The position numbers and the translations under genes were made by a program. 64,000 nt of DNA from the NCBI GenBank assembly GCA_020637755.1, contig JACKJW010000003.1:1-64000 (forward strand). The letters run 5' to 3'. Below are positions 25,410 through 32,741 of this stretch, in pieces; positions within the stretch are counted from its first letter, which is position 1; the number at the start of each line of letters is the position of its first letter. The stretch comes from Brucellaceae bacterium. Its GTDB lineage: Bacteria > Pseudomonadota > Alphaproteobacteria > Rhizobiales > Rhizobiaceae. The notes under the pieces are model-generated. The model did not search any database, was not told the DNA's origin, and saw only the letters and a program-made list of their open reading frames with translations.

Positions 25410-26693
25410 TTGTCTCAGCGTACACCCGGTTTTGAAACCCTTGCCGTCCACGCCGGCGCCCAGCCCGATCCGGCCACCGGCGCCCGCGCCACGCCGATCT
25501 ATCAGACGACGGCCTACGTCTTCAACGATGCCGACCATGCCGCCTCGCTGTTCGGCCTGAAGGCCTTCGGCAACATCTACACCCGCATCATGAACCCGAC
25601 CCAGGCCGTGCTGGAAGAGCGCGTCGCGGCGCTGGAAGGTGGCACGGCAGCACTGGCTGTGGCCTCGGGCCACGCCGCGCAGATGATCGTCTTCCACACC
25701 ATCATGGCTCCGGGCGAGAACTTCGTGTCCGCACGCCGGCTCTATGGCGGGTCGATCAACCAGTTCGGCCATTCCTTCAAGAGCTTCGGCTGGGAAGTGC
25801 GCTGGGCCGATGCCACCGATCCGGCCTCCATCGCCGCGCAGATCGATGACAAGACCAAGGCGGTCTATATCGAGAGCCTCGCCAATCCCGGCGGCACCTT
25901 CACCGACATTGCGGCCATCGCCGAGGTCGCCCATGCCCATGGCCTGCCGCTCATCGTCGACAACACCATGGCCACGCCCTACCTGATCCGTCCGGTCGAG
26001 CAGGGCGCCGATATCGTCGTTCATTCGCTGACCAAGTTCATGGGTGGCCACGGCAATTCCATGGGTGGCGTCATCGTCGATGGCGGCACCTTCGACTGGT
26101 CGGCCTCGGGCAAGTACCCGATGCTGTCGTCGCCGCGCCCGGAATACAATGGCATCGTGTTGCACGAGACCTTCGGCAATTTCGCCTTCGCCATCGCCTG
26201 CCGCGTGCTCGGCCTGCGTGACCTCGGTCCGGCCATCTCGCCGTTCAATGCCTTCCAGATTCTCACCGGCATCGAGACGTTGCCGCTACGCATGGAACGC
26301 CATTGCGAGAACGCGCTGAAGGTCGCAACCTGGCTCAAAGGCCATGGCAAGGTCGCCTGGGTTTCCTATCCCGGCCTGGCCGACGATCCGAACCACGCGC
26401 TGCAGAAGAAGGTTTCGCCCAAGGGGGCAGGATCGGTCTTCACCTTCGGCATCAAGGGCGGTCACGAGGCGGGCATTCGCTTCGTGGAGGCTCTGGAGAT
26501 GCTGTCCCACCTCGCCAATATCGGCGACACGCGCTCGCTCGTCATCCACCCGTCCTCCACCACCCACAGCCAGCTCACCGACGAACAGAAAGTGGCGGCC
26601 GGTGCCGGCCCGGATGTGGTGCGCCTGTCCATCGGCATCGAGAACGCCGACGACATCATCGCCGATATCGAACAGGCCCTGGCAAAGGCCTGA
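25410..26693 (+). CDS. metY: O-acetylhomoserine sulfhydrylase
   Basis: A 427-residue PLP enzyme of the Cys/Met metabolism family that makes homocysteine (or methionine) from O-acetylhomoserine and sulfide (or methanethiol). FETLAVHAGAQPDPATGARA and PIYQTTAYVF open it; the PLP lysine is in VVHSLTKFMGGHGNSMGG; SPFNAFQILTGIETLPLRME and the SRSLVIHPSSTTH-like segment near residue 370 are typical. TTG at 25410 has GGGAGG about 6 nt upstream. A SAM-II riboswitch was looked for upstream and not found. Confidence 0.95.
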   Translation: MSQRTPGFETLAVHAGAQPDPATGARATPIYQTTAYVFNDADHAASLFGLKAFGNIYTRIMNPTQAVLEERVAALEGGTAALAVASGHAAQMIVFHTIMAPGENFVSARRLYGGSINQFGHSFKSFGWEVRWADATDPASIAAQIDDKTKAVYIESLANPGGTFTDIAAIAEVAHAHGLPLIVDNTMATPYLIRPVEQGADIVVHSLTKFMGGHGNSMGGVIVDGGTFDWSASGKYPMLSSPRPEYNGIVLHETFGNFAFAIACRVLGLRDLGPAISPFNAFQILTGIETLPLRMERHCENALKVATWLKGHGKVAWVSYPGLADDPNHALQKKVSPKGAGSVFTFGIKGGHEAGIRFVEALEMLSHLANIGDTRSLVIHPSSTTHSQLTDEQKVAAGAGPDVVRLSIGIENADDIIADIEQALAKA

Positions 26694-26714
26694 ACGCGGT
26701 AAGGTTGGAACAAC

Positions 26715-26747
26715 GGCCCGGCAGGCAAGCGCCCTTGCCGGGCCTTT
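26715..26747 (+). terminator. Intrinsic terminator after metY
   Basis: GGCCCGGCA and the following CAAG pair with CTTG and CCGGGCC around a short loop; TTT follows. It lies 21 bp after the metY stop. Confidence 0.65.
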
Positions 26748-26815
26748 CGTGTCCGCCCGATTGAACCGGCGCCGATGACGTGCTGTCCTGCGCCTGTCAG
26801 CAGCGGAGCACCACC

Positions 26816-27160
26816 ATGTCTGAACCTCTTTTCCTGTCCGTCTCCACATCCTGCGAGGCCGAAGTCTCGCGTCCGGACCCCGCAAGGGTGATTTCCGGCG
26901 ATCCGGTGCACACCGCCTGGAACTTGGAGGAGCGCGACGGGCTCTACTGCGGCATCTGGCAGTCGACGCCCGGCAAGTGGCGCATTGCCTATGACGAGTG
27001 GGAATATTGCCGCATCCTGGACGGTGTCTCGGTGATCTCCGAAGATGACGGCGCGTCAGTGACGGTGCGCGCGGGCGACAGTTTCATCCTGCGCCCAGGC
27101 TTCAACGGGACCTGGGAGGTGATCGAGACCACGCGCAAGGATTATGTGATCCGGCTTTGA
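26816..27160 (+). CDS. Cupin (DUF861/cupin_3) protein
   Basis: A 114-residue single-domain cupin. WQSTPGKWRIAYDEWEYCRI and LDGVSVISEDDGASVTVRAG match the cupin_3 family, ending FILRPGFNGTWEVIETTRKD. The usual metal-binding His residues of cupin motif 1 are not seen (DEWEYCRI takes the place), so it may not bind metal in the standard way. ATG at 26816; GGAG lies about 8 nt upstream. It overlaps closely with the MmcQ gene, 11 bp apart, likely one unit. Confidence 0.88.
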   Translation: MSEPLFLSVSTSCEAEVSRPDPARVISGDPVHTAWNLEERDGLYCGIWQSTPGKWRIAYDEWEYCRILDGVSVISEDDGASVTVRAGDSFILRPGFNGTWEVIETTRKDYVIRL

Positions 27161-27171
27161 AGGAGGAGACC

Positions 27172-27501
27172 ATGGCGACCGCAAACGATCTGCGCACGCT
27201 CGCGCTGTCCCTGCAAGGTACTGTTGAGGCGCCGCATTTTGACCGCTCTGCCTTCAGGGTGAAACGCATCTACGCGACGCTGCCGCCGGACGGGCTGACC
27301 GCGAACCTGAAGCTGGCGCCCGATGAACAGCAGATGCAGTGCCTGATGGCGCCTCACGCGCTGGCACCGGTCCCCAACAAGTTCGGCCTTCAAGGCTGGA
27401 CCACCGTGACGCTGGCGGCTCTGTCGCGGGACGAACTCGGCCATGTGCTGACAATGGCATGGCACCACGCGCTACCGGTGCAGAAGACAAGAAAAACTTG
27501 A
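27172..27501 (+). CDS. MmcQ/YjbR family protein
   Basis: A 109-residue protein of the MmcQ/YjbR family, with a CyaY-like fold and unknown function, some members binding DNA. DLRTLALSLQGTVEAPHFDR and the core FRVKRIYATLPPDGLTANLK are typical, as is the closing GWTTVTLAALSRDELGHVL. ATG 27172 has AAGGAGGAG just upstream and is preferred to a TTG at 27157 that overlaps the cupin stop. Confidence 0.85.
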   Translation: MATANDLRTLALSLQGTVEAPHFDRSAFRVKRIYATLPPDGLTANLKLAPDEQQMQCLMAPHALAPVPNKFGLQGWTTVTLAALSRDELGHVLTMAWHHALPVQKTRKT

Positions 27502-27598
27502 ACGCATTGCAAAATTGATGCTGCGATGCGAAATGTTTCGCACCGCCTCGCGCCCAAGATATTGCATCGCAACAATATTTCAAAAGTATAGTCCCCGA

Positions 27599-28109
27599 AA
27601 TCCACAGTTTCCACAGGGCCGGTTCACTTGTCTGCGCCGCCTTCCTGCCATAGCCTGAATTCATCTCAGGAAGCCAACCGCAGTGCCTGGACAGCACAGC
27701 GGACCTGGCGGCGCCACCTGGGACCGCACCGGCCGCGGAAAGACTGGATGGGGCGACCCGGAAAGGATGGAAACGGAAGGAGTCCGGCGGAGTTGCTTGG
27801 AGCGGTTCGAAACGCAAAGAGTGGCAAACCGATGCTGCCCATGAAGGACCGGTCAAGTCTTTCGATGGCAAAACGCCGGAAGCAACCGGATCGTTTTGGA
27901 AGCAGGCTGGTAGACGGTCTTCGGAACGTTGGAGGCAGGCGGACGGGACGGGATGGGAGCAGAAGGCACCAGATGCAGGAACGGCGATGATCTTCGGAAC
28001 GCGTCAAACCCGCATCCTACAGGACAGAATAACACGGCGGGCAACCGCTTGTGGGTTCCGGACTGTACAGGGAGGCGCTGGGAGTAATCCCGGCGCTTTC
28101 TTTGTTTTT
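27599..28109 (+). ncRNA. Candidate non-coding RNA, GGA-rich, with own promoter and terminator
   Basis: The 739-bp gap 27502-28240 has no convincing gene. It holds a -10-like TATAGT at 27587-27592 (with TTGCAT 19 bp upstream) and a strong terminator at 28075-28109. Between 27669 and 28083 I count 29 GGA triplets against 4 TCC on the same strand, far from what base composition predicts. Frames in it are open only because the DNA is GC- and purine-rich; none has a good start. CsrB/RsmZ-type RNAs carry many GGA motifs; an unknown structured RNA or transcript fragment is equally possible. Confidence 0.4.
28075..28109 (+). terminator. Strong orphan intrinsic terminator
   Basis: Perfect 9-bp stem GCGCTGGGA/TCCCGGCGC (one G-T pair) with loop GTAA, followed by TTTCTTTGTTTTT. 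It lies 570 bp after the nearest plus-strand gene, so it should end a separate plus-strand transcript. Confidence 0.85.
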
Positions 28110-28240
28110 GATCCGCGGTTCGGGCGGATCCCGGCCGCATGCCCTTGGCATTCAGCGCCACTGCGACCAGGCAGGAACGCCGCGCCAAACGGAAACGCCC
28201 GGCCGCAGGGACTGGGCGTCTCAACCTGCTTCGGGCTTTC

Positions 28241-28963
28241 TCAGCGGCAATGGCGCGGGATGGCCACCTGCTTCCAGCCGTTGACCTCGTCGCGCACCTT
28301 GATCGCGCGGGACCGCGTCTCGTAGACCGCCGGCGTCGCGACAACATGCGACGTCGCAGCGCGCACCAGCACCTTCTCGCGCACCGTGTCATACATGGCG
28401 GGCACGCGGATGGCCTCGCGGCGCTCCGGCGACACCATCACCGTTTTCGTGCGGGCGGCATAACGGGCCGGAACCGTTTCGTATACAGTGCGGGCCGGGG
28501 CCACGACCACCTGCTCGGCCACCGTGCCGTAGACCGGCTTCGTCCTGATCTTGCACAGCGTGCGCTTGCCGCCGATCAACTTCCATTCCCAGCCATAGCC
28601 GCCCGGCTGCGTCATCACTGTCCTGTGCACGATCTGCGTCTGCGCCGGGATCACACGGGCCACCGAACGGGCGGGCTCCACCATCACGGTCTCGCTGACG
28701 GTGCGGTACCGGGCGGGGATCACGCGATAGGAGACGCTTTCGCCACGCACCATCACGCGCCGCTCCTGCCAGGCATATTCGGCCGGCGTGGTGACGACCT
28801 GGCGTGAACCGGGCGACACCATCACCCGTTCCTGAACGGTGGAATATTGTGCCGGCTGGTGCACCGGCTGGTAGCAGGCGACGGCCCTGCCGCCCGCCTG
28901 CACCTGTGTGATGCTTGCCAGAAGAAGCGTGGCTCCTGCCACTGCCTTGATTGCCTGAACCAT
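28241..28963 (-). CDS. Secreted repeat protein of unknown function
   Basis: A 240-residue protein with a signal peptide (AIKAVAGATLLLASITQVQA) and a mature part built from about six degenerate units of 28-35 residues with the pattern V-x-P-A-x-Y-x-T-V-x-E-x-V-M-V-x-P. Examples are RVIPARYRTVSETVMVEPAR and ETVPARYAARTKTVMVSPER. Three cysteines occur (residues about 29, 139, 239). Such beta-rich repeats suggest a rod-like periplasmic or surface protein, but no named domain was recognised. A 2-kb stretch of neighbours gives no functional hint. Confidence 0.75.
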   Translation of the reverse strand: MVQAIKAVAGATLLLASITQVQAGGRAVACYQPVHQPAQYSTVQERVMVSPGSRQVVTTPAEYAWQERRVMVRGESVSYRVIPARYRTVSETVMVEPARSVARVIPAQTQIVHRTVMTQPGGYGWEWKLIGGKRTLCKIRTKPVYGTVAEQVVVAPARTVYETVPARYAARTKTVMVSPERREAIRVPAMYDTVREKVLVRAATSHVVATPAVYETRSRAIKVRDEVNGWKQVAIPRHCR

Positions 28964-29103
28964 GAGAAACTCCGCTATGACGCTTGACCCTGTCCCGGTC
29001 GCCGCCGGGTTGTGGCAAGACTAGCCTGCAAGCGCGCCCCTGTCCGCGAAACCTTCATCTGTCGTTAATCGCGCTGGTTAATATGGACGGCAGGGCCGCT
29101 GCC

Positions 29104-29133
29104 CTTGCTAAGGCGCTCTGCCAGCCCTTATCT
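29104..29133 (+). promoter_or_regulatory. Candidate RpoH heat-shock promoter of clpP
   Basis: CTTG at 29104-29107 and CCCTTATCT at 29125-29133 are spaced like a sigma-32 type promoter and lie about 75 bp before the clpP start. The gap 28965-29208 shows nothing else. Assignment is by eye. Confidence 0.4.
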
Positions 29134-29208
29134 AGGGGCGACACGGATGATTGATTCATCGCCCGCGCCGTTCTGGCGACAGGGCGTTTTCAGGAAGGAT
29201 GAGAGACG

Positions 29209-29838
29209 ATGAGGGACCCCGTCGAAACCGCCATGAGCCTCGTGCCGATGGTCGTCGAACAGACCAACCGCGGCGAGCGCGCCTATGACATCTTCTCGCG
29301 CCTTCTGAAAGAGCGCATCATCTTCATCACCGGCCCGATCGAGGATGGCATGGCGACGCTGGTTTGCGCGCAGCTCCTCTTCCTGGAGGCCGAGAATCCC
29401 AAGAAGGAAATCCACCTCTACATCAATTCGCCCGGCGGCGTGGTCACCTCCGGCATGGCCATCTATGACACCATGCAGTTCATCAAGCCGGCCGTCTCCA
29501 CGCTGTGCATCGGCCAGGCGGCGTCCATGGGCTCGCTGCTGCTTTGCGCCGGCCACAAGGACATGCGCTTTGCCACGCCGAACGCCCGCATCATGGTGCA
29601 TCAGCCGTCGGGCGGTTTCTCGGGTCAGGCCTCAGACATCGAGCGCCATGCCCAGGACATCATCAAGCTGAAGCGCCGCCTCAACGAGGTCTATGTCACC
29701 CACACCGGCAACGACTACAACACGGTGGAAAGCACACTTGACCGCGATCATTTCATGACCGCGGACGAGGCCAAGGCATGGGGCCTGATCGACAGGGTGA
29801 TCTCCTCGCGTGATGCCGCCGACGGCTCCGCCGGTTGA
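29209..29838 (+). CDS. clpP: ATP-dependent Clp protease proteolytic subunit
   Basis: ClpP forms the 14-mer serine protease chamber used with ClpX/ClpA. The 209-residue protein has the triad: Ser in GQAASMGSLLLCAG, His in ARIMVHQPSGG, and Asp in LDRDHFMTADEAKAWGLID; ERIIFITGPIEDGMATLVCA is typical of the N-terminal half. It is followed by a terminator and then clpX, so the two genes are probably transcribed separately as well as together. Confidence 0.98.
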   Translation: MRDPVETAMSLVPMVVEQTNRGERAYDIFSRLLKERIIFITGPIEDGMATLVCAQLLFLEAENPKKEIHLYINSPGGVVTSGMAIYDTMQFIKPAVSTLCIGQAASMGSLLLCAGHKDMRFATPNARIMVHQPSGGFSGQASDIERHAQDIIKLKRRLNEVYVTHTGNDYNTVESTLDRDHFMTADEAKAWGLIDRVISSRDAADGSAG

Positions 29839-29874
29839 GGCAAGGCCCTGCTCACGCGCATGTGAAGGAAAAAC

Positions 29875-29906
29875 GGCGGGCCGGACGGCAGTTCCGGCCC
29901 GCCTTT
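29875..29906 (+). terminator. Intrinsic terminator after clpP
   Basis: Stem GGCGGGCCGGA/TCCGGCCCGCC with a 7-nt loop, then TTT, 36 bp after the clpP stop. Confidence 0.75.
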
Positions 29907-30142
29907 GCTTCGCCGGGCTTGGCGCTGGCCGCCAGCTTGCCTACGTTAAGGCAATGTTTGCATCGTCGCACATAGCCTGAGGCTTAAGCGGGACGGGGAA
30001 TTGCCGGTCCGGCAAAATTGTGTTTGGGTCGATAGAATGGGTGATTCCACCCTTGCCACGCCCGGCATTCATGTCCGGGCAGGACCCTCAGGCGGGTCCT
30101 TGGTCCGGCAGGCCGGGCAGGGGTGCTGAAAGGACAGGTAAG
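29907..30142 (+). other. clpP-clpX intergenic region
   Basis: The clpP-clpX gap (29839-30142) contains the clpP terminator and then sequence that must hold the clpX promoter and leader. No gene, tRNA or repeat is visible. A longer in-frame ORF upstream of clpX has no conserved content. Confidence 0.5.
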
Positions 30143-31417
30143 ATGAGCAAAGTCAGCGGCAGCAGCGGGGACACCAAGAACACCCTTTATTGCTCCTTCT
30201 GCGGCAAGAGCCAGCACGAGGTGCGCAAGCTGATTGCCGGTCCGACCGTTTTCATCTGCGATGAATGCGTCGAACTGTGCATGGACATCATCCGCGAGGA
30301 GAACAAGTCCTCGATGGTGAAGTCGTCCGAAGGCGTTCCCACGCCGCAGGAAATCCTCGACGTGCTGGACGACTACGTGATCGGCCAGAAGCATGCCAAG
30401 CGCGTGCTCTCGGTCGCCGTCCACAATCACTACAAGCGCCTCGCCCATGCCCAGAAGAACCAGGACGTGGAGCTGGCCAAGTCGAACATCCTGCTGATCG
30501 GCCCCACCGGCTGCGGCAAGACGCTGCTTGCCCAGACACTGGCCCGCATCATCGACGTTCCCTTCACCATGGCCGACGCCACCACCCTGACCGAAGCCGG
30601 TTACGTGGGCGAGGACGTGGAAAACATCATCCTCAAGCTGCTGCAATCGGCCGACTACAATGTCGAGCGCGCCCAGCGCGGCATCGTCTACATCGACGAG
30701 ATCGACAAGATTTCGCGCAAGTCCGACAACCCGTCCATCACCCGCGACGTGTCGGGAGAAGGCGTGCAGCAGGCACTGCTGAAGATCATGGAAGGCACGG
30801 TGGCGTCCGTTCCGCCGCAGGGCGGGCGCAAGCATCCCCAGCAGGAATTCCTGCAGGTCGATACGTCCAACATCCTCTTCATCTGTGGCGGTGCCTTTGC
30901 GGGCCTCGACAAGATCATCTCGGATCGCGGCCGCAAGACGTCCATCGGCTTCGGCGCCACGGTCGAGAACCCGGAAGACCGCCGCACCGGCGAACTCTTC
31001 CGCATGGTGGAGCCGGAAGACCTGCTGCGCTTCGGCCTGATCCCGGAATTTGTCGGCCGCCTGCCGGTGCTCGCGACGCTGGAGGACCTCGACGAGGATG
31101 CGCTGATCCAGATCCTGTCGGAGCCGAAAAACGCGCTCATCAAGCAGTATCAGCGTCTCTTCGAGATGGAGAATGTGGAACTGACCTTCCATGAGGATGC
31201 CCTGCGCGCCATCGCCAAGAAGGCCATCGAGCGCAAGACCGGCGCGCGCGGACTGCGGTCCATCATGGAGGCAATCCTGCTCGACACCATGTTCGAGCTG
31301 CCGTCGATGGACGGTGTGCAGGAAGTGGTGATTTCCGACGAGGTTGTCGCCGGCAATGCCCGCCCGCTCTACATCTATGCCGAGCGCGAGGAAGCCAAGG
31401 GCAAGTCGAGCGCCTGA
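30143..31417 (+). CDS. clpX: ATP-dependent Clp protease ATP-binding subunit ClpX
   Basis: ClpX unfolds tagged proteins and feeds them to ClpP. In the 424 residues the order is: N-terminal C4 zinc domain (YCSFCGKSQHEV and FICDECVELC), AAA+ domain with Walker A GPTGCGKT (about 119-126), pore loop GYVGEDVE, Walker B YIDEIDKI, the ClpP-binding IGF loop region SIGFGATVE, sensor segment GLIPEFVGRLPV, and C-terminal D2 domain. ATG 30143 has AAAGGA about 8 nt upstream. Confidence 0.98.
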   Translation: MSKVSGSSGDTKNTLYCSFCGKSQHEVRKLIAGPTVFICDECVELCMDIIREENKSSMVKSSEGVPTPQEILDVLDDYVIGQKHAKRVLSVAVHNHYKRLAHAQKNQDVELAKSNILLIGPTGCGKTLLAQTLARIIDVPFTMADATTLTEAGYVGEDVENIILKLLQSADYNVERAQRGIVYIDEIDKISRKSDNPSITRDVSGEGVQQALLKIMEGTVASVPPQGGRKHPQQEFLQVDTSNILFICGGAFAGLDKIISDRGRKTSIGFGATVENPEDRRTGELFRMVEPEDLLRFGLIPEFVGRLPVLATLEDLDEDALIQILSEPKNALIKQYQRLFEMENVELTFHEDALRAIAKKAIERKTGARGLRSIMEAILLDTMFELPSMDGVQEVVISDEVVAGNARPLYIYAEREEAKGKSSA

Positions 31418-31439
31418 CCGGGCCAAGTTCGAAGAACGG

Positions 31440-31468
31440 AAAAGCCGCCGGTTTGTCCGGCGGCTTTT
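31440..31468 (+). terminator. Intrinsic terminator after clpX
   Basis: Stem GCCGCCGG/CCGGCGGC with a 5-nt loop and TTTT, 23 bp after the clpX stop. Confidence 0.85.
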
Positions 31469-31476
31469 CGTTTTCC

Positions 31477-31500
31477 AGAGCGTCCCCGCCCGGTATTAAA
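31477..31500. repeat. Solitary copy of a 24-bp terminal repeat
   Basis: AGAGCGTCCCCGCCCGGTAT plus TAAA matches the ends of the element at 14309-14531 at about 20 of 24 positions. No partner end is seen within a few hundred bases, so it may be a relic or a chance resemblance. Confidence 0.4.
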
Positions 31501-31520
31501 TCGCCCTAATGCCCGGCATT

Positions 31521-32390
31521 TCAGGCTTCGGAGGGTGCCGCAAGCGGCTTGCGGCCCCACAGGATCAAAATGTCGTCCCCGGGGCGCGCGCGGCGCGGCT
31601 TGCGCACATACTCGAAGCCGGCCTTGTCGAGGCAGGCCTGCAATGTCTTCTCGGTAAACAGGATCGTGTGCCAGCCATGCCGGTAGCCGTTCCAGCCGGC
31701 GCCGAGCATGCGGTTGGTCGGCCCGTCGAGCTTGACCGTCGTCATCGCCAGGTAGCCGCCGGGTTTCAGCGCATCATGGCACTGGCGCATCACGGCGATG
31801 GGGTCGAGCACGTGCTCGATCACTGCATTCATCGTGATGAGGTCGTAATAATCCTTTTCCAGCTGGACATCTTCCAGCATGCCTTCATGGACACGATAAC
31901 CCTTGCGGCGCACTTCGGCCGCCGCGATGGGCGAGGGCTCAACGCCCACCACTTCCTGAAAGTCTTTCGAGGCCTGGCCCAGCAGCACGCCCTTGCCGCA
32001 GCCGATATCGAGGAAACGGCCTGACGAAACGGCCTGGAGGCATTGGCTGTAGAAGCGCTGCTTCTTGGAACCCAGCAGGCGGTCCAGAATCTTCCGCCTC
32101 CAGGTCTTGAAGGCATATTTCCGCGCCAGGCTGCGATGACCATCGGCAAACCAGTCACCTGCATCCGGATATTCGTCCTCCGTCGGCACCGGCCACAGCG
32201 CGCACAGCCCGCAATTCTCGCAATCCCAGAGCGCCAGCGGGATCTTGGTCTGGTTCCAGTAGTCGCCGACCGGCCATTCATGGCGAAGCCGGAAATGGTT
32301 TCCGCCGCACAACTTGCAACGGTAGCCGGTTGTGGCGGGATTGGGCTGCAGCGTGTCTGCTTTGCCCCGGCGCAGGGAAGGGATGGTCAT
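31521..32390 (-). CDS. Class I SAM-dependent methyltransferase with N-terminal Cys motifs
   Basis: A 289-residue methyltransferase. The SAM loop is GRFLDIGCGKGVLLGQASKD; EEVVGVEPSP-like acidic loop and MNAVIEHVLDP follow, as in the Methyltransf_23 group. Two CxxC pairs at the N-terminus (RCKLCGG and CENCG) could bind zinc, an arrangement seen in sugar or small-molecule methyltransferases of surface polysaccharide pathways. ATG 32390 is preferred to an upstream GTG (32417) without Shine-Dalgarno. Substrate unknown; it is convergent with clpX and divergent from lon. Confidence 0.9.
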   Translation of the reverse strand: MTIPSLRRGKADTLQPNPATTGYRCKLCGGNHFRLRHEWPVGDYWNQTKIPLALWDCENCGLCALWPVPTEDEYPDAGDWFADGHRSLARKYAFKTWRRKILDRLLGSKKQRFYSQCLQAVSSGRFLDIGCGKGVLLGQASKDFQEVVGVEPSPIAAAEVRRKGYRVHEGMLEDVQLEKDYYDLITMNAVIEHVLDPIAVMRQCHDALKPGGYLAMTTVKLDGPTNRMLGAGWNGYRHGWHTILFTEKTLQACLDKAGFEYVRKPRRARPGDDILILWGRKPLAAPSEA

Positions 32391-32741
32391 CAGGATTGCT
32401 TCCGTTGGTATGTGCACATCAGAATGCGCTGATGTATCGATGACCGAACAGCGTTGATCAAGAGCCGTCGGCCAATGAGCCCGGGCCGGGCCAACATGGC
32501 GCGTGGCAAACTACCGGAAGGCGGAATTTGCTGCAACCGGCAGGCATTTGCGAATTGGCGCCGCTGCAAAGCGGGTTTAACATGACAGAATCACGAAAGG
32601 TCCGCGCCTTGAAAAGATGGGCGCAGGCCTCCAAGTAAGGGCCACGGGCCGTTGACCCGGATGGGCGTCTGGCCGGTTGCCAGGAATTGGGACTGCCGGA
32701 CGCTGCTGTGGGGCTCCACCAGGAGCCAGGAAGGAATGAAA
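32391..32741 (+). other. lon upstream region with a possible RpoH promoter
   Basis: The 351-bp gap holds the promoters of the methyltransferase and lon. CTTGAAA at 32608 with CCAAGT near 32631 is a weak match to sigma-32 type promoters, plausible for lon, about 105 bp before its start. No gene or repeat is visible. Confidence 0.35.

Noticed and set aside
27599..28109. tmRNA or RNase P RNA
   Set aside because: No tag-like reading frame with an AA-N-D-N start and no recognisable RNase P core sequences were found on either strand.
27628..28325. Open frames in the GGA-rich gap as small genes
   Set aside because: No Shine-Dalgarno, no conserved motif, and several frames are open at once because of composition.
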